A stretch of DNA of 64,000 nt from Methanolobus sp. (GTDB lineage Archaea > Halobacteriota > Methanosarcinia > Methanosarcinales > Methanosarcinaceae): the NCBI GenBank assembly GCA_029762595.1, contig JARVGJ010000008.1:1-64000 (forward strand). Reading direction: 5' to 3'. Below, piece after piece: positions 45,680-55,161 of this stretch; positions within the stretch are counted from its first letter, which is position 1; each line of letters begins with the position of its first letter. The notes beneath the pieces are model-generated. The model was given only the letters and a program-made list of their open reading frames with translations, had not been told where the DNA came from and did no database searches. The position numbers were made by a program, and so were the translations under genes.

Positions 45680-47272
45680 TCAGGGTCTGTACTCTGCTGC
45701 TTCCTTAAAACGCTGAGCAAGAAAGTCCTTCTCAAGTGAGGAAAGGAACCATCCTGCTTTGGGGCCTGAAGGCTGTCCCAGTACTGAGACATATATTGCC
45801 TTGAAGAGTTCTTTAGGATTGACCTCAAGTGTGGCTGGATCCGCATTGAGTGCATCAGCGATAGTGGTGTTAAGTTCAGAACCTTCCTCCTTTGCTGAGT
45901 ATACGAGGTTGTGGTAGTCCTCGCCGTTCATTTCACCGCTCCTGTCAAGTATGGCTGCAAAAGAACTGAGGAAGGCCCTCTGGAGATCATTGAGCTGTGC
46001 ACTACTTACCGGAAGCTCATCCTGCACGCTGAACTTTGCATTGTCAGGAGCGTACATCTCAAGCCAGTTGCCGACGTTGTCCACAAGCTCACGTATGCAT
46101 TTTTCACTGGAAGTGTCGTATCCTGCCCTCTTCACTATATCCAGTATCCTGGCAAAGTCACCTGCTGCAACCTGGTATATGGTAGTCATGTGCTTGAAGG
46201 GAATATCTGTATGGCAAAGTCCTGCTGCATGGGAAAGCTCTATTATCCTACTGTCATATGATGTGGCCTTGTCGCTTGAATGCAGGCGCTCAAACTCATC
46301 CACAAGTGTGAGCAGTGGTAATGCAGGATCGAACCTGATGTGCTTTTCAGGTTTTGTACGGATGATAAGGTAGCGCAGAACCTCAGGAGGGACGACCTTC
46401 AGCATATCGGCAATGGAAACCACAACACCGGTTGATGATGACATAGCGCCCTGTTTGCCCAGCATGATCCATTCATAGACTATTGGATGAGGGGCCTCAT
46501 AAGCGAATATCTCCCTGGATATAGCCACACCGGTATCATACGAGCCACCTCTGGACGCATGGTCCTTTCCATATGGCTCTACAGTGACTCCAAGTGCCTT
46601 CCATCTTGCAGGCCAGTCCACACGCCAGGTGAGCTTACCGCCTCCTTTCATAGGAACGGTTCCGCTATTTCCACATGTACATTCATAATCCACGGTCTCT
46701 GCATCCAGGTCAAAACCCTTGACAATTGTCGTGTTGATCTTACCGCATTCATCACATATGGGATTGAAGGGATTCCATGTATCTGCAGGGGTCTTTCCTG
46801 AAAGTTTCTGCAGGATAGCCGCAATCTCATCCTTTTTTATAAGTGCCTGTTTGATGGCATCAACGTAGACCCCTTCCTTGTAAAGCTCGTCTGCCCTGTA
46901 AACCCTGGGATGTATTCCCAGGTGCTCAAGGGCTCCAAGGAAAGGCTCAAGGAAGTGCTCCGAATAGCTCCTGTGCCCCCCGCAGGGGCATGGGATCTCA
47001 GAGAGAGGTTTACCAACGTGCTGCGCATAACTTTCATCCAGGAAAGGATATACTTTCCTTAAAGGGTCGTAGGTGTCTGCAATATATATGAATTCAGCAT
47101 CTGCACCTTTGTCAACAAGCGCCCTGTATGCTACATCTGCCGTTACGACTTCGCGCATGTTACCAATATGAATGTGACCTGATGGCGTGATGCCTGTTGC
47201 AACAAGATGTTTCCTGCCCTTGGCAAGTACTTCTTCTGCTATGACATCTGCCCAATGTGTAATGTCTGCCAT
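45680..47272 (-). CDS. lysS: Lysyl-tRNA synthetase, class I
   Basis: The 530-residue enzyme has the class I motifs: HIGH as PSGHIHIGN and KMSKS as AMSSSTG. Zinc-knuckle cysteines are in CDECGK and YECTCGN. Class I LysRS is typical of most archaea instead of class II. It charges tRNA-Lys. It begins at the ATG at 47272 and is likely co-transcribed with the downstream methyltransferase. Confidence 0.97.
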   Translation of the reverse strand: MADITHWADVIAEEVLAKGRKHLVATGITPSGHIHIGNMREVVTADVAYRALVDKGADAEFIYIADTYDPLRKVYPFLDESYAQHVGKPLSEIPCPCGGHRSYSEHFLEPFLGALEHLGIHPRVYRADELYKEGVYVDAIKQALIKKDEIAAILQKLSGKTPADTWNPFNPICDECGKINTTIVKGFDLDAETVDYECTCGNSGTVPMKGGGKLTWRVDWPARWKALGVTVEPYGKDHASRGGSYDTGVAISREIFAYEAPHPIVYEWIMLGKQGAMSSSTGVVVSIADMLKVVPPEVLRYLIIRTKPEKHIRFDPALPLLTLVDEFERLHSSDKATSYDSRIIELSHAAGLCHTDIPFKHMTTIYQVAAGDFARILDIVKRAGYDTSSEKCIRELVDNVGNWLEMYAPDNAKFSVQDELPVSSAQLNDLQRAFLSSFAAILDRSGEMNGEDYHNLVYSAKEEGSELNTTIADALNADPATLEVNPKELFKAIYVSVLGQPSGPKAGWFLSSLEKDFLAQRFKEAAEYRP

Positions 47273-47475
47273 GATCTCACCGATGATATTAATAGTTGTA
47301 ATATAAGTTGCCCAAAAGCCAGTAATCTTAGAGGATCGTTACTATTATAATCTTTGCTAATGAAGAAAATCCAATCCGGAATACATATGGGTTTTTTGTC
47401 CTTCGGAGGACAGATCCTCACCTCATATAAAACCGGTACGAAAGGTATTAATAAGCATCTGGTCTTCAATAAGAT

Positions 47476-47697
47476 ATGACCCGCATTACCCAGAGCATTC
47501 ACAGGATACCAATAAGCACTTCCCAGGATATCTTCAACATGAAGAACCAGCGTGATCCTGAGAACAGCGAAGTTTGGCCTTTTCTGGTCGTTCACGGAAA
47601 CCATGCAACAATTAACAAAGAAGTTGTTGTATACGATGAGGAAGGTGTGTATCAGGTGTATACAAAAAATGTAATGGTGCCAGTAAAAAAGGAATGA
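47476..47697 (+). CDS. Hypothetical protein, 73 residues
   Basis: A compact frame with the start MTRITQSIHRIP and a beta-like C-terminus (INKEVVVYDEEGVYQVYTKN). It lies between divergent and convergent minus-strand genes. The Shine-Dalgarno is weak. I recognise no family, but composition and the absence of a better frame opposite support a gene. Confidence 0.5.
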   Translation: MTRITQSIHRIPISTSQDIFNMKNQRDPENSEVWPFLVVHGNHATINKEVVVYDEEGVYQVYTKNVMVPVKKE

Positions 47698-47710
47698 TAT
47701 CGCAGGAATA

Positions 47711-48490
47711 CTACCAGTAGGTCTCAAAGTTCAGGAGTTCTTCCATCATATCCTGATCGTCACCAAAGAAACGGTAGTCCTTTATAATGTTCCCGTTAAA
47801 ACTTATGTCTTCAATGAAACCATACCAGTAAACGATCATACCGTTACCGTAGTTTTCCTCGTACTCTCTGAACTGTTTTTTTATATAATAATCATGCTCT
47901 TTCTCATCACCAAAAAGAGCCTTGCTCTCTATCCAGGAAACTTTCGCTCCGTCAACATCAATGTTTTCATTCAGCAAGAAATCAGGTGTTTTTGTAAAAC
48001 CCTCTTTCCTCAGGTCCTCTTCGGACCGATAGGACAGTCCCCTCTCAGCAAGCCAGGCAGCAAGTATGGACTCACCCAGTTTTCCTTTTTCCGAATGCAT
48101 CTCATGGGCCCTGGGGGAAAAGAAGTAATCTGACTCCATTGCTTCTATAACCTCACTTTTGAGCCGACCTTCCGGGTAATCATCAAGATTCCTTATGAAT
48201 CCTTTTTTGGGAATGCCCATCTCTTTGAGGATCATGGTCACCATGAGAGTTGCAGGTATATCGTTCTTCCGGGATATCTCAGTTATACTTTTACCCTTCT
48301 GCCACTGTTTTAAATGTTTGGCACTATTGTTCTTGACCTTTGAGAAATTCCTCTTGACATTTGAAACAGTCTTCTGGTTAAGTATTGAATGAATGGTACC
48401 CACTGGTTGTGAGAACTGTTTTGCAACACTTTTGACGTCATCAACACTTCCCAGGCTTGCATATATCTGTTTATAGGTTTCAATATCCAT
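47711..48490 (-). CDS. TPD-motif PD-(D/E)xK nuclease-like protein (CDIN1/C15orf41 homologue)
   Basis: The 259-residue protein has an N-terminal helix-turn-helix region (about 20-90: KSITEISRKNDIPATL) and a C-terminal nuclease fold. GKLGESILAAWLAERG is helix A, FTKTPDFLL is the TPD motif at 168-170, and SWIESKALFG gives the ExK at 188-190. These are the PD-(D/E)xK catalytic residues. Human CDIN1 is mutated in dyserythropoietic anaemia type I and binds codanin-1; archaeal function is unknown. It overlaps the DNA glycosylase gene by 11 bases, so a DNA repair role is suggested. Confidence 0.88.
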   Translation of the reverse strand: MDIETYKQIYASLGSVDDVKSVAKQFSQPVGTIHSILNQKTVSNVKRNFSKVKNNSAKHLKQWQKGKSITEISRKNDIPATLMVTMILKEMGIPKKGFIRNLDDYPEGRLKSEVIEAMESDYFFSPRAHEMHSEKGKLGESILAAWLAERGLSYRSEEDLRKEGFTKTPDFLLNENIDVDGAKVSWIESKALFGDEKEHDYYIKKQFREYEENYGNGMIVYWYGFIEDISFNGNIIKDYRFFGDDQDMMEELLNFETYW

Positions 48491-49169
48491 TCTTATTCAA
48501 ATCCTTCAGAATACATTCTTCACATCTTTTCCTGCCGCAAAAGGTCTTTGAATACTCAACTATCAGAGCATGATATTCCTTGTATATATCTACATTTTCA
48601 GGCAGAGAACTCTCAAACATACCCTGTAATTCAATATAATTTCCCTTAATACCGATACATTTGAGCATACGGGTCGTATAGGCATCTATAACAAATTTGG
48701 GTTTACCGGCAGCGTAAAGTACTATACTGTCAGCGGTCTCGTTCCCTATACCCTTCAGGGACAACATTGTTTTTCGAAGGTCTTCAACCTGCATTGAAAA
48801 AACAGTGTCCACATCATTTTCAGCAAAAAATCCTGCAATTGCCTTGATACGGGAAGCTTTCTGCCGATAGAAACCACAACACTTCACAAGCTCTTCTATA
48901 AGTGCGGAATCTGCTTCTGCAAGTGCCTGCACTTCAAGCAAACCTTGTGCTTTAAGGCCACAGATAGCTTTTTCAACGTTTGTCCACTTTGTCTGCTGAG
49001 TAAGCATTGCACCTACGACCACCTCAAAGGGGGTTTGTGCAGGCCACCAGTATTGAGGTCCAAGTTCATTCAGGAGCAGATCATATACATTGCAAAGTAT
49101 CCCATGTTTAATATTCAATATGGGACCGTTATTTCCAGAATTCTTCCTCATAGTTCTCAGGAAGGTCAA
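48480..49169 (-). CDS. HhH-GPD DNA glycosylase, EndoIII-related
   Basis: The protein has 229 residues from ATG 49169. The helix-hairpin-helix is LKGIGNETADSIVLYAAGKP with the catalytic Asp in FVIDAYT. The position of EndoIII's catalytic lysine is Glu, so it is probably a monofunctional glycosylase. The C-terminal cysteines (FCGRKRCEECIL) are only three and the last cluster ligand is missing, so the Fe-S cluster is doubtful, as in MagIII-like enzymes. The first 17 residues overlap the preceding gene; a later ATG (49151) or TTG (49118) may be the start. Confidence 0.85.
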   Translation of the reverse strand: MTFLRTMRKNSGNNGPILNIKHGILCNVYDLLLNELGPQYWWPAQTPFEVVVGAMLTQQTKWTNVEKAICGLKAQGLLEVQALAEADSALIEELVKCCGFYRQKASRIKAIAGFFAENDVDTVFSMQVEDLRKTMLSLKGIGNETADSIVLYAAGKPKFVIDAYTTRMLKCIGIKGNYIELQGMFESSLPENVDIYKEYHALIVEYSKTFCGRKRCEECILKDLNKNGY

Positions 49170-49617
49170 GGTCCATCATCTCTTCAACTGACCTTCTTTT
49201 TCTATCGGCCTTCTGCGGACTTTCAGCACCATGCCTTGATTCGATAACTGTAGTATTTTTATTTTTGAACACGATCTCTTCAGAGTCTGTGGGGATAGAA
49301 TGTTGATCACTGCTGTGGCATATAACATTTTCAACATTTCGTACCTGCCTTTGAAGGTGATGTCTCTCGGTGGTATCCGAAGTCTGCCCACTCTCTTCAT
49401 CCTCGCGCCTGGGCCTGACAGTCTTTCCAAGTCTTTGGCGGGTACTTTCAGCATATGTATCCTCCAAAGGAGCGGACCTGGAGAGCTCTTTATGCGTCAG
49501 GCGATACCCAATTATGCATTGCTCATCCCCTGTGCGCCATTCGACTACGTAAAGATGACAGTCTTTCTTCTTACACCTGGAAACCCCGTCCCTGGGACAA
49601 ACATCGGGTAACGTCAT
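49129..49617 (-). CDS. Hypothetical protein with N-terminal four-cysteine motif and disordered tail
   Basis: The 162-residue product has cysteines at 7, 15, 20 and 34 in CPRDGVSRCKKKDC and RTGDEQCIIGYRLTHK, likely a small zinc or Fe-S site. Residues 45-150 are polar, Glu/Arg/Ser-rich and probably disordered. It ends in an acidic motif (MMDLDLPENYEEEFWK). It lies directly upstream of the glycosylase and TPD nuclease in one operon. The family is unknown; I think it is methanogen-specific. Confidence 0.6.
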   Translation of the reverse strand: MTLPDVCPRDGVSRCKKKDCHLYVVEWRTGDEQCIIGYRLTHKELSRSAPLEDTYAESTRQRLGKTVRPRREDEESGQTSDTTERHHLQRQVRNVENVICHSSDQHSIPTDSEEIVFKNKNTTVIESRHGAESPQKADRKRRSVEEMMDLDLPENYEEEFWK

Positions 49618-49641
49618 TATAAAACCTCGGTATATTGATCA

Positions 49642-50490
49642 TCAGATACTTCTTAAAGCATTGGCTATCAGGGGTGCAACACTTACACAGCTCTGTGCCT
49701 TTTCGATGGTATCGGTAGCAATTATATCCTTTACCCCTGCATTGAAAAGCCTCAACACGGCATTTCTTGCAAGCACTGGATGAACACATGCCAGATATAC
49801 ATCCTTTGCACCCTGTGACCTGAGCAATTTGATGGACTCTGCCATGGTTCCCCCGGTTGCTATCATATCATCGATTATTATGATATCCCTGTCCATCACA
49901 TCTACGTTCTTGGGCTTGATGGTCACAGTATCCCCGGACAAACGGGTCTTTTCAAGATAATCGAACTCAAGACCTACATCCGCTGCCGTATTTTCAGCAA
50001 GGGCCACAGCGCCCATGTCAGGCGACACTATAAGCGGATTGCACAGGTCAAGTGACCTTATATGGTAACCTATGAGCCGGGATGCATCAAGGTCGAAGGC
50101 ATCTGCATTAAAATAATTAAGCACACTTGACTCATGAACATTCACCGTGAATATCCTGTCTGCATTGATGGTCCTTGCAATAGCCCTTGCAGTTATAGGC
50201 TCACCTGTCTTGAACTTCTTGTCCTGTCTTGCATAGCCCATGTAAGGTATGACCACATTTATAACGGGGGAATCCTCGCAGGCATCTATAAGCTGCAACA
50301 AAGCAATGAGGTCAGAATCGGTCGTCGTACTCTGGATGATAGTAACTTCATCCACGTCTTCATCCAGGATGCGTGAGTAGAGTTCCCCGTCCGGGAATCT
50401 TGTAAAATCACACACCGTGGGTTCTATGCTTAGCTCTCTTGCCACCCTTGTTGAAAGAGCCTGGGATGCCGGTCCTCCTATGATCTTCAA
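49642..50490 (-). CDS. prs: Ribose-phosphate pyrophosphokinase (PRPP synthetase)
   Basis: The 282-residue archaeal-type (short) enzyme makes PRPP from ribose 5-phosphate and ATP. The motifs are PDMGAVALAE, RDIIIIDDMIATGGTM for PRPP binding, and YARQDKKFK. PRPP feeds histidine (hisE, hisF) and purine (purP) synthesis represented elsewhere in the window. Confidence 0.95.
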   Translation of the reverse strand: MKIIGGPASQALSTRVARELSIEPTVCDFTRFPDGELYSRILDEDVDEVTIIQSTTTDSDLIALLQLIDACEDSPVINVVIPYMGYARQDKKFKTGEPITARAIARTINADRIFTVNVHESSVLNYFNADAFDLDASRLIGYHIRSLDLCNPLIVSPDMGAVALAENTAADVGLEFDYLEKTRLSGDTVTIKPKNVDVMDRDIIIIDDMIATGGTMAESIKLLRSQGAKDVYLACVHPVLARNAVLRLFNAGVKDIIATDTIEKAQSCVSVAPLIANALRSI

Positions 50491-50557
50491 ATAATGTACC
50501 TCTTTAAGATTTCATTTTCTATTAACCTGAGTTTTCCTAATGTAGCCTTATAATACA

Positions 50558-51034
50558 TTAGTTTTGGTTCTCTTTTACTTTCTCAAGAACCTTGATATTT
50601 TGGATATATGTAGCAGGATAATTGCCTGTTTCGTCTTTCTCCGCAGACTTGACCATGTCCCATACAGTGAGCAGGGCAACCGAAACCCCCGTCAGGGCCT
50701 CCATTTCAACTCCGGTCCTTCCCACAGATCTAACCTCCACCTCAGCACGAACAACACTGTCATGGATAGAAAGATCCACATCCACCGAAGTAACGGGAAT
50801 CTGGTGACACATGGGGATGAGTTCAGGCGTCCTTTTAACAGCAAGTATGGAAGCTATGCGTGCCGTGGAGAATACATTGCCCTTCTCAACAGTTCCGGAA
50901 CGTATTTTCCCAATGGTTGCCTCACTGAGCACAATCTCCCCGCAGGCAATGGCTTTTCTTACAATGGTATCCTTACTGCCGATGTCAACCATGACCGCCC
51001 TGTCGTTTTCAATATGTGTGAATGTAGCTTCCAA
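50558..51034 (-). CDS. moaC: Cyclic pyranopterin monophosphate synthase MoaC
   Basis: The 158-residue enzyme acts after MoaA in molybdopterin synthesis. MVDIGSKDTIVRKAIA, IPMCHQIPVTSVDVDL and GRTGVEMEALTGVSVALLTVWDM include the conserved active-site residues. Pterin would serve the tungsten-dependent AOR at 26619 and formylmethanofuran dehydrogenase. Confidence 0.96.
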   Translation of the reverse strand: MEATFTHIENDRAVMVDIGSKDTIVRKAIACGEIVLSEATIGKIRSGTVEKGNVFSTARIASILAVKRTPELIPMCHQIPVTSVDVDLSIHDSVVRAEVEVRSVGRTGVEMEALTGVSVALLTVWDMVKSAEKDETGNYPATYIQNIKVLEKVKENQN

Positions 51035-51047
51035 AAGATCACCGTTT

Positions 51048-51230
51048 TTAATCTATCCTTATGTTCTGCCTTTGCAGGTAATCCTCTATAGTATTGTTGA
51101 GTTGTTCTTTAAGGTTTGTGGCCTCTTCAAGACTTAGTTTAAGGATCTCCTCGTCCTTGCCATGACTTATACTTATACGGATCCATTTCCTCTCAATGTC
51201 CACATTTATCCTTCTATTCTTCTTTTCCAT
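51048..51230 (-). CDS. Small conserved-looking protein, 60 residues
   Basis: The start MEKKNRRINVDIERKW at 51230 overlaps the nnr stop; an upstream start would add 8 residues. The product is charged and helical at the end (EEATNLKEQLNNTIEDYLQ). It lies between nnr and moaC on the same strand. The function is unknown. Confidence 0.6.
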   Translation of the reverse strand: MEKKNRRINVDIERKWIRISISHGKDEEILKLSLEEATNLKEQLNNTIEDYLQRQNIRID

Positions 51231-51231
51231 A

Positions 51232-52710
51232 TCAGGACACCTCCGATATAACATCTGTTATCCGGTCAATTATATCTGTCGCAAGCAAACCGAAACCTTT
51301 CTCTTTAAACGCAAGGTCACCTGCAGCACCGTTTATAAAAACTGCACATGATGCTGCATCCATGGCATCATTGACAGCAAACAAAGCCCCTGCAACACCT
51401 GCAAGCACATCCCCGGTACCACCCACGGTCATTCCTGCATTCCCTGTCCTGTTCAAAAGGGTGTTCTGTCCGTCCGATATCACATCAATACTGCCTTTAA
51501 GGATAGTTGTGACCTTTTTCTCGCCTGAGAAACTCCTCACCATGTTCTTCTTTTCTTCAAGGGACAAGGGAACTGTGAAGCCAGAAAGACGTGAGAACTC
51601 ACCTGCATGCGGGGTCAGTATGAATTTGCCTTGGCCATTTGCAGGAAAGGTCAGATCAAAAAGAGCATCAGCATCAATGACAGCCTTCTCACATAAAGGA
51701 AGGAGCTGGCCTACGGCCTTTATTGTTGCCGGGTGTCTGCCAATTCCGGGACCTATGACAGCAACATCATGGGATGCAATAAGCTTTGCCAGCATATTGT
51801 GGTTGCCCGGATTGAGCCTGTCTCCTTCAAGAGGGATAACTATCAGATCAGGAGAATAGGATGCTACCGTGTCTGCAACATTTTCCGGAACTGCTACTGT
51901 TACAATATCGGCACCTGTGCGAAGTGCCGCCATGGACGCAAGTGCCGCAGCACCATAGTAGGCACCGCCACCTATCACAAGAATACGACCTGAGTTACCT
52001 TTGTGAGCGTCCTGCTTTCGCCGGGAAAGGCTTATAAGATCACCCCAGCCCACATATTCCTCTGCATCCCTTAAGACACCGATGGGAGCCACCTTGACCT
52101 CACCGGTGTATCTACCACAACCGGCTATCCCCAGTTCCTGCTTCATTCTGTGAAAGGTCATGGTCATATCTGCATGGATGGTTTTAATGGACCCTTCGGC
52201 CTCCGGATCGTATCCTGAGGGTGAATCTATGGAGATCACGTACTTACCGGATGAATTGATAAGTTCAATTGCAGTTGATTCTGGTTCCCTTGGAGCACCT
52301 TTTATTCCAGAGCCAAGGATCCCGTCTACAATCAGGTCTGCATCCTTTAAGCCCTGATAAGCACCAAGCTCTGTTGAATCGGATATCTCTTTTATTTCCC
52401 TGATACCACTGTAAGCCAGCAGGGAGAAGTTATGTCTGGATTCCTCTGTCCGGATGCGTTCACGATGACCCAGCAGCAACAACCTTACATCGTAGGCATC
52501 CTCAAGTGCCAGGTGCCTTGCTGCAACGAATGCATCTCCTCCATTGTTGCCCCTGCCAGCAACGAAAAGAACTTTTCCACATTCCATGCGGGAGATTATT
52601 TCCCGTGCAATTGCAGCACCTGCATTTTCCATAAGCTGCAGGGGAGTGAGACCAAGGTGTGAACAGTTAGCATCAACTGCACGCATTTTCGGGAAAGTTA
52701 ACGGGAACAT
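51232..52710 (-). CDS. nnr: Bifunctional NAD(P)HX epimerase/dehydratase
   Basis: The 492-residue protein repairs hydrated NAD(P)H. The N-terminal epimerase domain (1-215) has FVAGRGNNGGDAFVAARHLA and ISIDSPSGYDPE. The C-terminal ADP-dependent dehydratase (220-492) is ribokinase-like with VIGPGIGRHP, ILTPHAGEFSRL and TVGGTGDVLAGVAGAL. The fused layout is common in bacteria and archaea. Confidence 0.95.
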   Translation of the reverse strand: MFPLTFPKMRAVDANCSHLGLTPLQLMENAGAAIAREIISRMECGKVLFVAGRGNNGGDAFVAARHLALEDAYDVRLLLLGHRERIRTEESRHNFSLLAYSGIREIKEISDSTELGAYQGLKDADLIVDGILGSGIKGAPREPESTAIELINSSGKYVISIDSPSGYDPEAEGSIKTIHADMTMTFHRMKQELGIAGCGRYTGEVKVAPIGVLRDAEEYVGWGDLISLSRRKQDAHKGNSGRILVIGGGAYYGAAALASMAALRTGADIVTVAVPENVADTVASYSPDLIVIPLEGDRLNPGNHNMLAKLIASHDVAVIGPGIGRHPATIKAVGQLLPLCEKAVIDADALFDLTFPANGQGKFILTPHAGEFSRLSGFTVPLSLEEKKNMVRSFSGEKKVTTILKGSIDVISDGQNTLLNRTGNAGMTVGGTGDVLAGVAGALFAVNDAMDAASCAVFINGAAGDLAFKEKGFGLLATDIIDRITDVISEVS

Positions 52711-52812
52711 AGGTATCTATTTATCCCTTTGTTTGCATTCTATTTATCAGTTAACTTGTTTATACTTTTTACCGAAAATCATTTTATGCTATTATAACAC
52801 CTTATACGAGAT

Positions 52813-52827
52813 GGAGGTCTTTTCATT
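52813..52827 (+). promoter_or_regulatory. Shine-Dalgarno GGAGGT placed before an ATT start codon
   Basis: GGAGGT at 52813-52818 is 6 bases before ATT at 52825, which opens the TrkA-N/DHH gene. There is no ATG, GTG or TTG in that frame between the preceding stop and 52981. The spacing is ideal, so initiation at ATT is the simplest reading. Confidence 0.65.
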
Positions 52828-54294
52828 AACACCGTTGCAAAAGAAATAAACGCAACTGATAAATCAAAGATCAAACCCACATATCTCATACTAGGAAGTG
52901 GGAGTTTTGGCTTTGCGTTAGCCAAGGAACTGAGGGAGCTTGACAAAGAGCTTATAATTGTTGACAAGGATTCCCAAAAGGTGGAAACACTACGTGAAGA
53001 AGCCTATGAGGCCATTGTCGGTGATGTAAGTGACCCTCATCTTTTCGATGTCATAAATACAAAGAACCTAGCAGGTATACTGATACTTAGTTCAGATCCA
53101 AAGGCAAATAAGATGGCCCTCAAGAATGTCAGGAACAAGGTATCAAAGGATATTTACTGCGTAGTGAGAGCTCCTGATGTCATAAACATGCAGGAAATGG
53201 AAACCATGGGTGCAGACCAGGTCATAATGCCCCCCAGGATGGTTGCAAAATCCTTATCCAGATCCCTTGAGCGTGCAGAAGCAATGCGCCGGGGAAATAA
53301 ACTGACCCAGTGGTTTGAGGCAAACAAAGGCAAAAAGCTTGGGATAGTCGTCCATGATAACCCGGACCCTGATGCCATATCAAGTGCCCTTGCACTGAAA
53401 ACTATAGCCTCATCCTTCAATGTGCTTGCTGACATCCTTTATCACGGGGAGATAGGCCATCAGGAGAACAAGGCTTTTGTTAACCTTCTGGGAATAGACC
53501 TTTACAGGACGGAAGATATAGGATTTACAGGATATGAGAAGTTTGCACTCATAGACTGTGCAGTGCCCGGTGCCAACAACCCCCTTCCTTCAGACATGAA
53601 TGTTAACATTATAATTGACCATCATCCAATAACAGATGCGGACATGGATGCAGACTTCATAGATATACGCCCCAATGTGGGCGCTTCTGCCACCATACTG
53701 ACAAAATACCTGCAGGAACTTAATGTGGACATAAGCAGTGATCTTGCCACTGCCCTGCTGTACGGTATCAGAACAGACACACTGGACTTTAAGAGAAATA
53801 CCGATTCTGCAGACCTTTCGGCAGCCTCCTATCTCTACCCCCTCTCAGATCACGACATACTTGATCAGCTTGAGAGGCCATCCATGTCCATTGAGACCCT
53901 GGACGTCCTTGGAGAGGCGATCAATAACCGCCAGGTCATTGGAAGCTACCTGCTGTCCAATGTTGGAAGTATACGCAACAGGGACACATTACCCCAGGCA
54001 GCAGACTACCTTCTAAACCTTGAAGGTATATCCACATCCATTGTGTTCGGTGTTGCGGAGGACAGGATATACATCTCAGGACGTAGCAATGACATCAGGG
54101 TCAATCTGGGAGAGGTCATGAAGCGTGCATTTGGGGAGGAGGCAGGAGGAGGACATGCAACTGCAGCCGCAGCCCAGATACCACTGGGAGTTTTCAGCGC
54201 TGCAAAGGACCGCCAGACACTTTTAAGACTTGTCAATGAAGCTGTTGTCAAGAGATTCCTTACAGCCGTAGGTGTGGAAGAAGACGATGACTGA
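52825..54294 (+). CDS. TrkA-N/DHH-DHHA1 phosphoesterase with probable ATT start
   Basis: The protein is 489 residues from ATT 52825. The first standard start, GTG at 52981, would cut off half of the nucleotide-binding fold (YLILGSGSFGFALAKELREL). Layout: TrkA-N Rossmann domain, about residues 18-130; DHH phosphoesterase from about 155 (VVHDNPDPDAISSALAL, IIIDHHPI); DHHA1 near the C-terminus (GGGHATAAAAQIP). DHH enzymes hydrolyse nanoRNA or cyclic dinucleotides, while TrkA-N binds NAD(H) or nucleotides, so a ligand-controlled phosphodiesterase is likely. Confidence 0.9.
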   Translation: MNTVAKEINATDKSKIKPTYLILGSGSFGFALAKELRELDKELIIVDKDSQKVETLREEAYEAIVGDVSDPHLFDVINTKNLAGILILSSDPKANKMALKNVRNKVSKDIYCVVRAPDVINMQEMETMGADQVIMPPRMVAKSLSRSLERAEAMRRGNKLTQWFEANKGKKLGIVVHDNPDPDAISSALALKTIASSFNVLADILYHGEIGHQENKAFVNLLGIDLYRTEDIGFTGYEKFALIDCAVPGANNPLPSDMNVNIIIDHHPITDADMDADFIDIRPNVGASATILTKYLQELNVDISSDLATALLYGIRTDTLDFKRNTDSADLSAASYLYPLSDHDILDQLERPSMSIETLDVLGEAINNRQVIGSYLLSNVGSIRNRDTLPQAADYLLNLEGISTSIVFGVAEDRIYISGRSNDIRVNLGEVMKRAFGEEAGGGHATAAAAQIPLGVFSAAKDRQTLLRLVNEAVVKRFLTAVGVEEDDD

Positions 54295-54398
54295 TGGACC
54301 TCATCAATTCTTCCTTTTTTCACCTCAGTAACTGGCTTTTACTTTGAGACCTGAGACATCAACATATTTTCTTATATCATGTCTGAGAAGCTGTAAAA

Positions 54399-55142
54399 AT
54401 GGATAACAGATTAAAAGAGATGCTTATCAGACAACTGCAGGATGAGCTTGATCATGCAAAAAAGATAAATGAAGAGGAAATAGCAGCACAGATACGAAGA
54501 ATAGGATTCCATTGTCTTATGTGTGGAAGGTGCTGTCGCAGGGAATCAGGCGATAACAGAGTGGCATTGATGCCTGAGGAGATACGCAGGATACAGGTTG
54601 GAATGAACCTGAGAATGGAGGATGTGGCAGAACCGCTGAACATAGAGGCAGAGTCACCCGCAGAAGAATGTTCACTCCATGAGCGATCCGGTATGATCGA
54701 TGAGGATGGCAACATCCATACTTTCGGATGGATGCTACACAGGAAAGAGAACAGGGATTGCTGTTTCATTCCCGATGAAAGAAATAACAACAAGTGCGGC
54801 ATATATGAACTGCGCCCACTCATGTGCAGCACATACCCGTTCTACATGGAAGAGCTCAAGCTCATGACCTCAGAATGTGAAGGACTTGGAAAGAAGACAG
54901 GAATGGTCCAAAGCAGGGAACTTGCACACATGGTGCTTGAAAGGTACCTGTGCGAGCTTAAAGATACCATCCTGACCTATGAGAATTATAGCAGCTTTAC
55001 AACCGGACCCAAAGGTAAGGAAAGTGCAGTATCGGATATGAAGCAAGGATACTTAAATTACATTGTCCATAATAGTGAAGGAAAGTGCAGGACCACCAGG
55101 AATATCAGAACTGCGGTTTATCGATTGATTTATAATGAATAA
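54399..55142 (+). CDS. YkgJ-family cysteine cluster protein
   Basis: The 247-residue protein has [15 protein letters not shown], the C-x2-C-x2-CC signature, with further cysteines in [31 protein letters not shown]. The family is thought to bind a metal or Fe-S cluster. The N-terminus is a coiled coil ([15 protein letters not shown]). The target is unknown. Confidence 0.88.
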   Translation: MDNRLKEMLIRQLQDELDHAKKINEEEIAAQIRRIGFHCLMCGRCCRRESGDNRVALMPEEIRRIQVGMNLRMEDVAEPLNIEAESPAEECSLHERSGMIDEDGNIHTFGWMLHRKENRDCCFIPDERNNNKCGIYELRPLMCSTYPFYMEELKLMTSECEGLGKKTGMVQSRELAHMVLERYLCELKDTILTYENYSSFTTGPKGKESAVSDMKQGYLNYIVHNSEGKCRTTRNIRTAVYRLIYNE

Positions 55143-55161
55143 ACATTATGCAGGAATAAAC

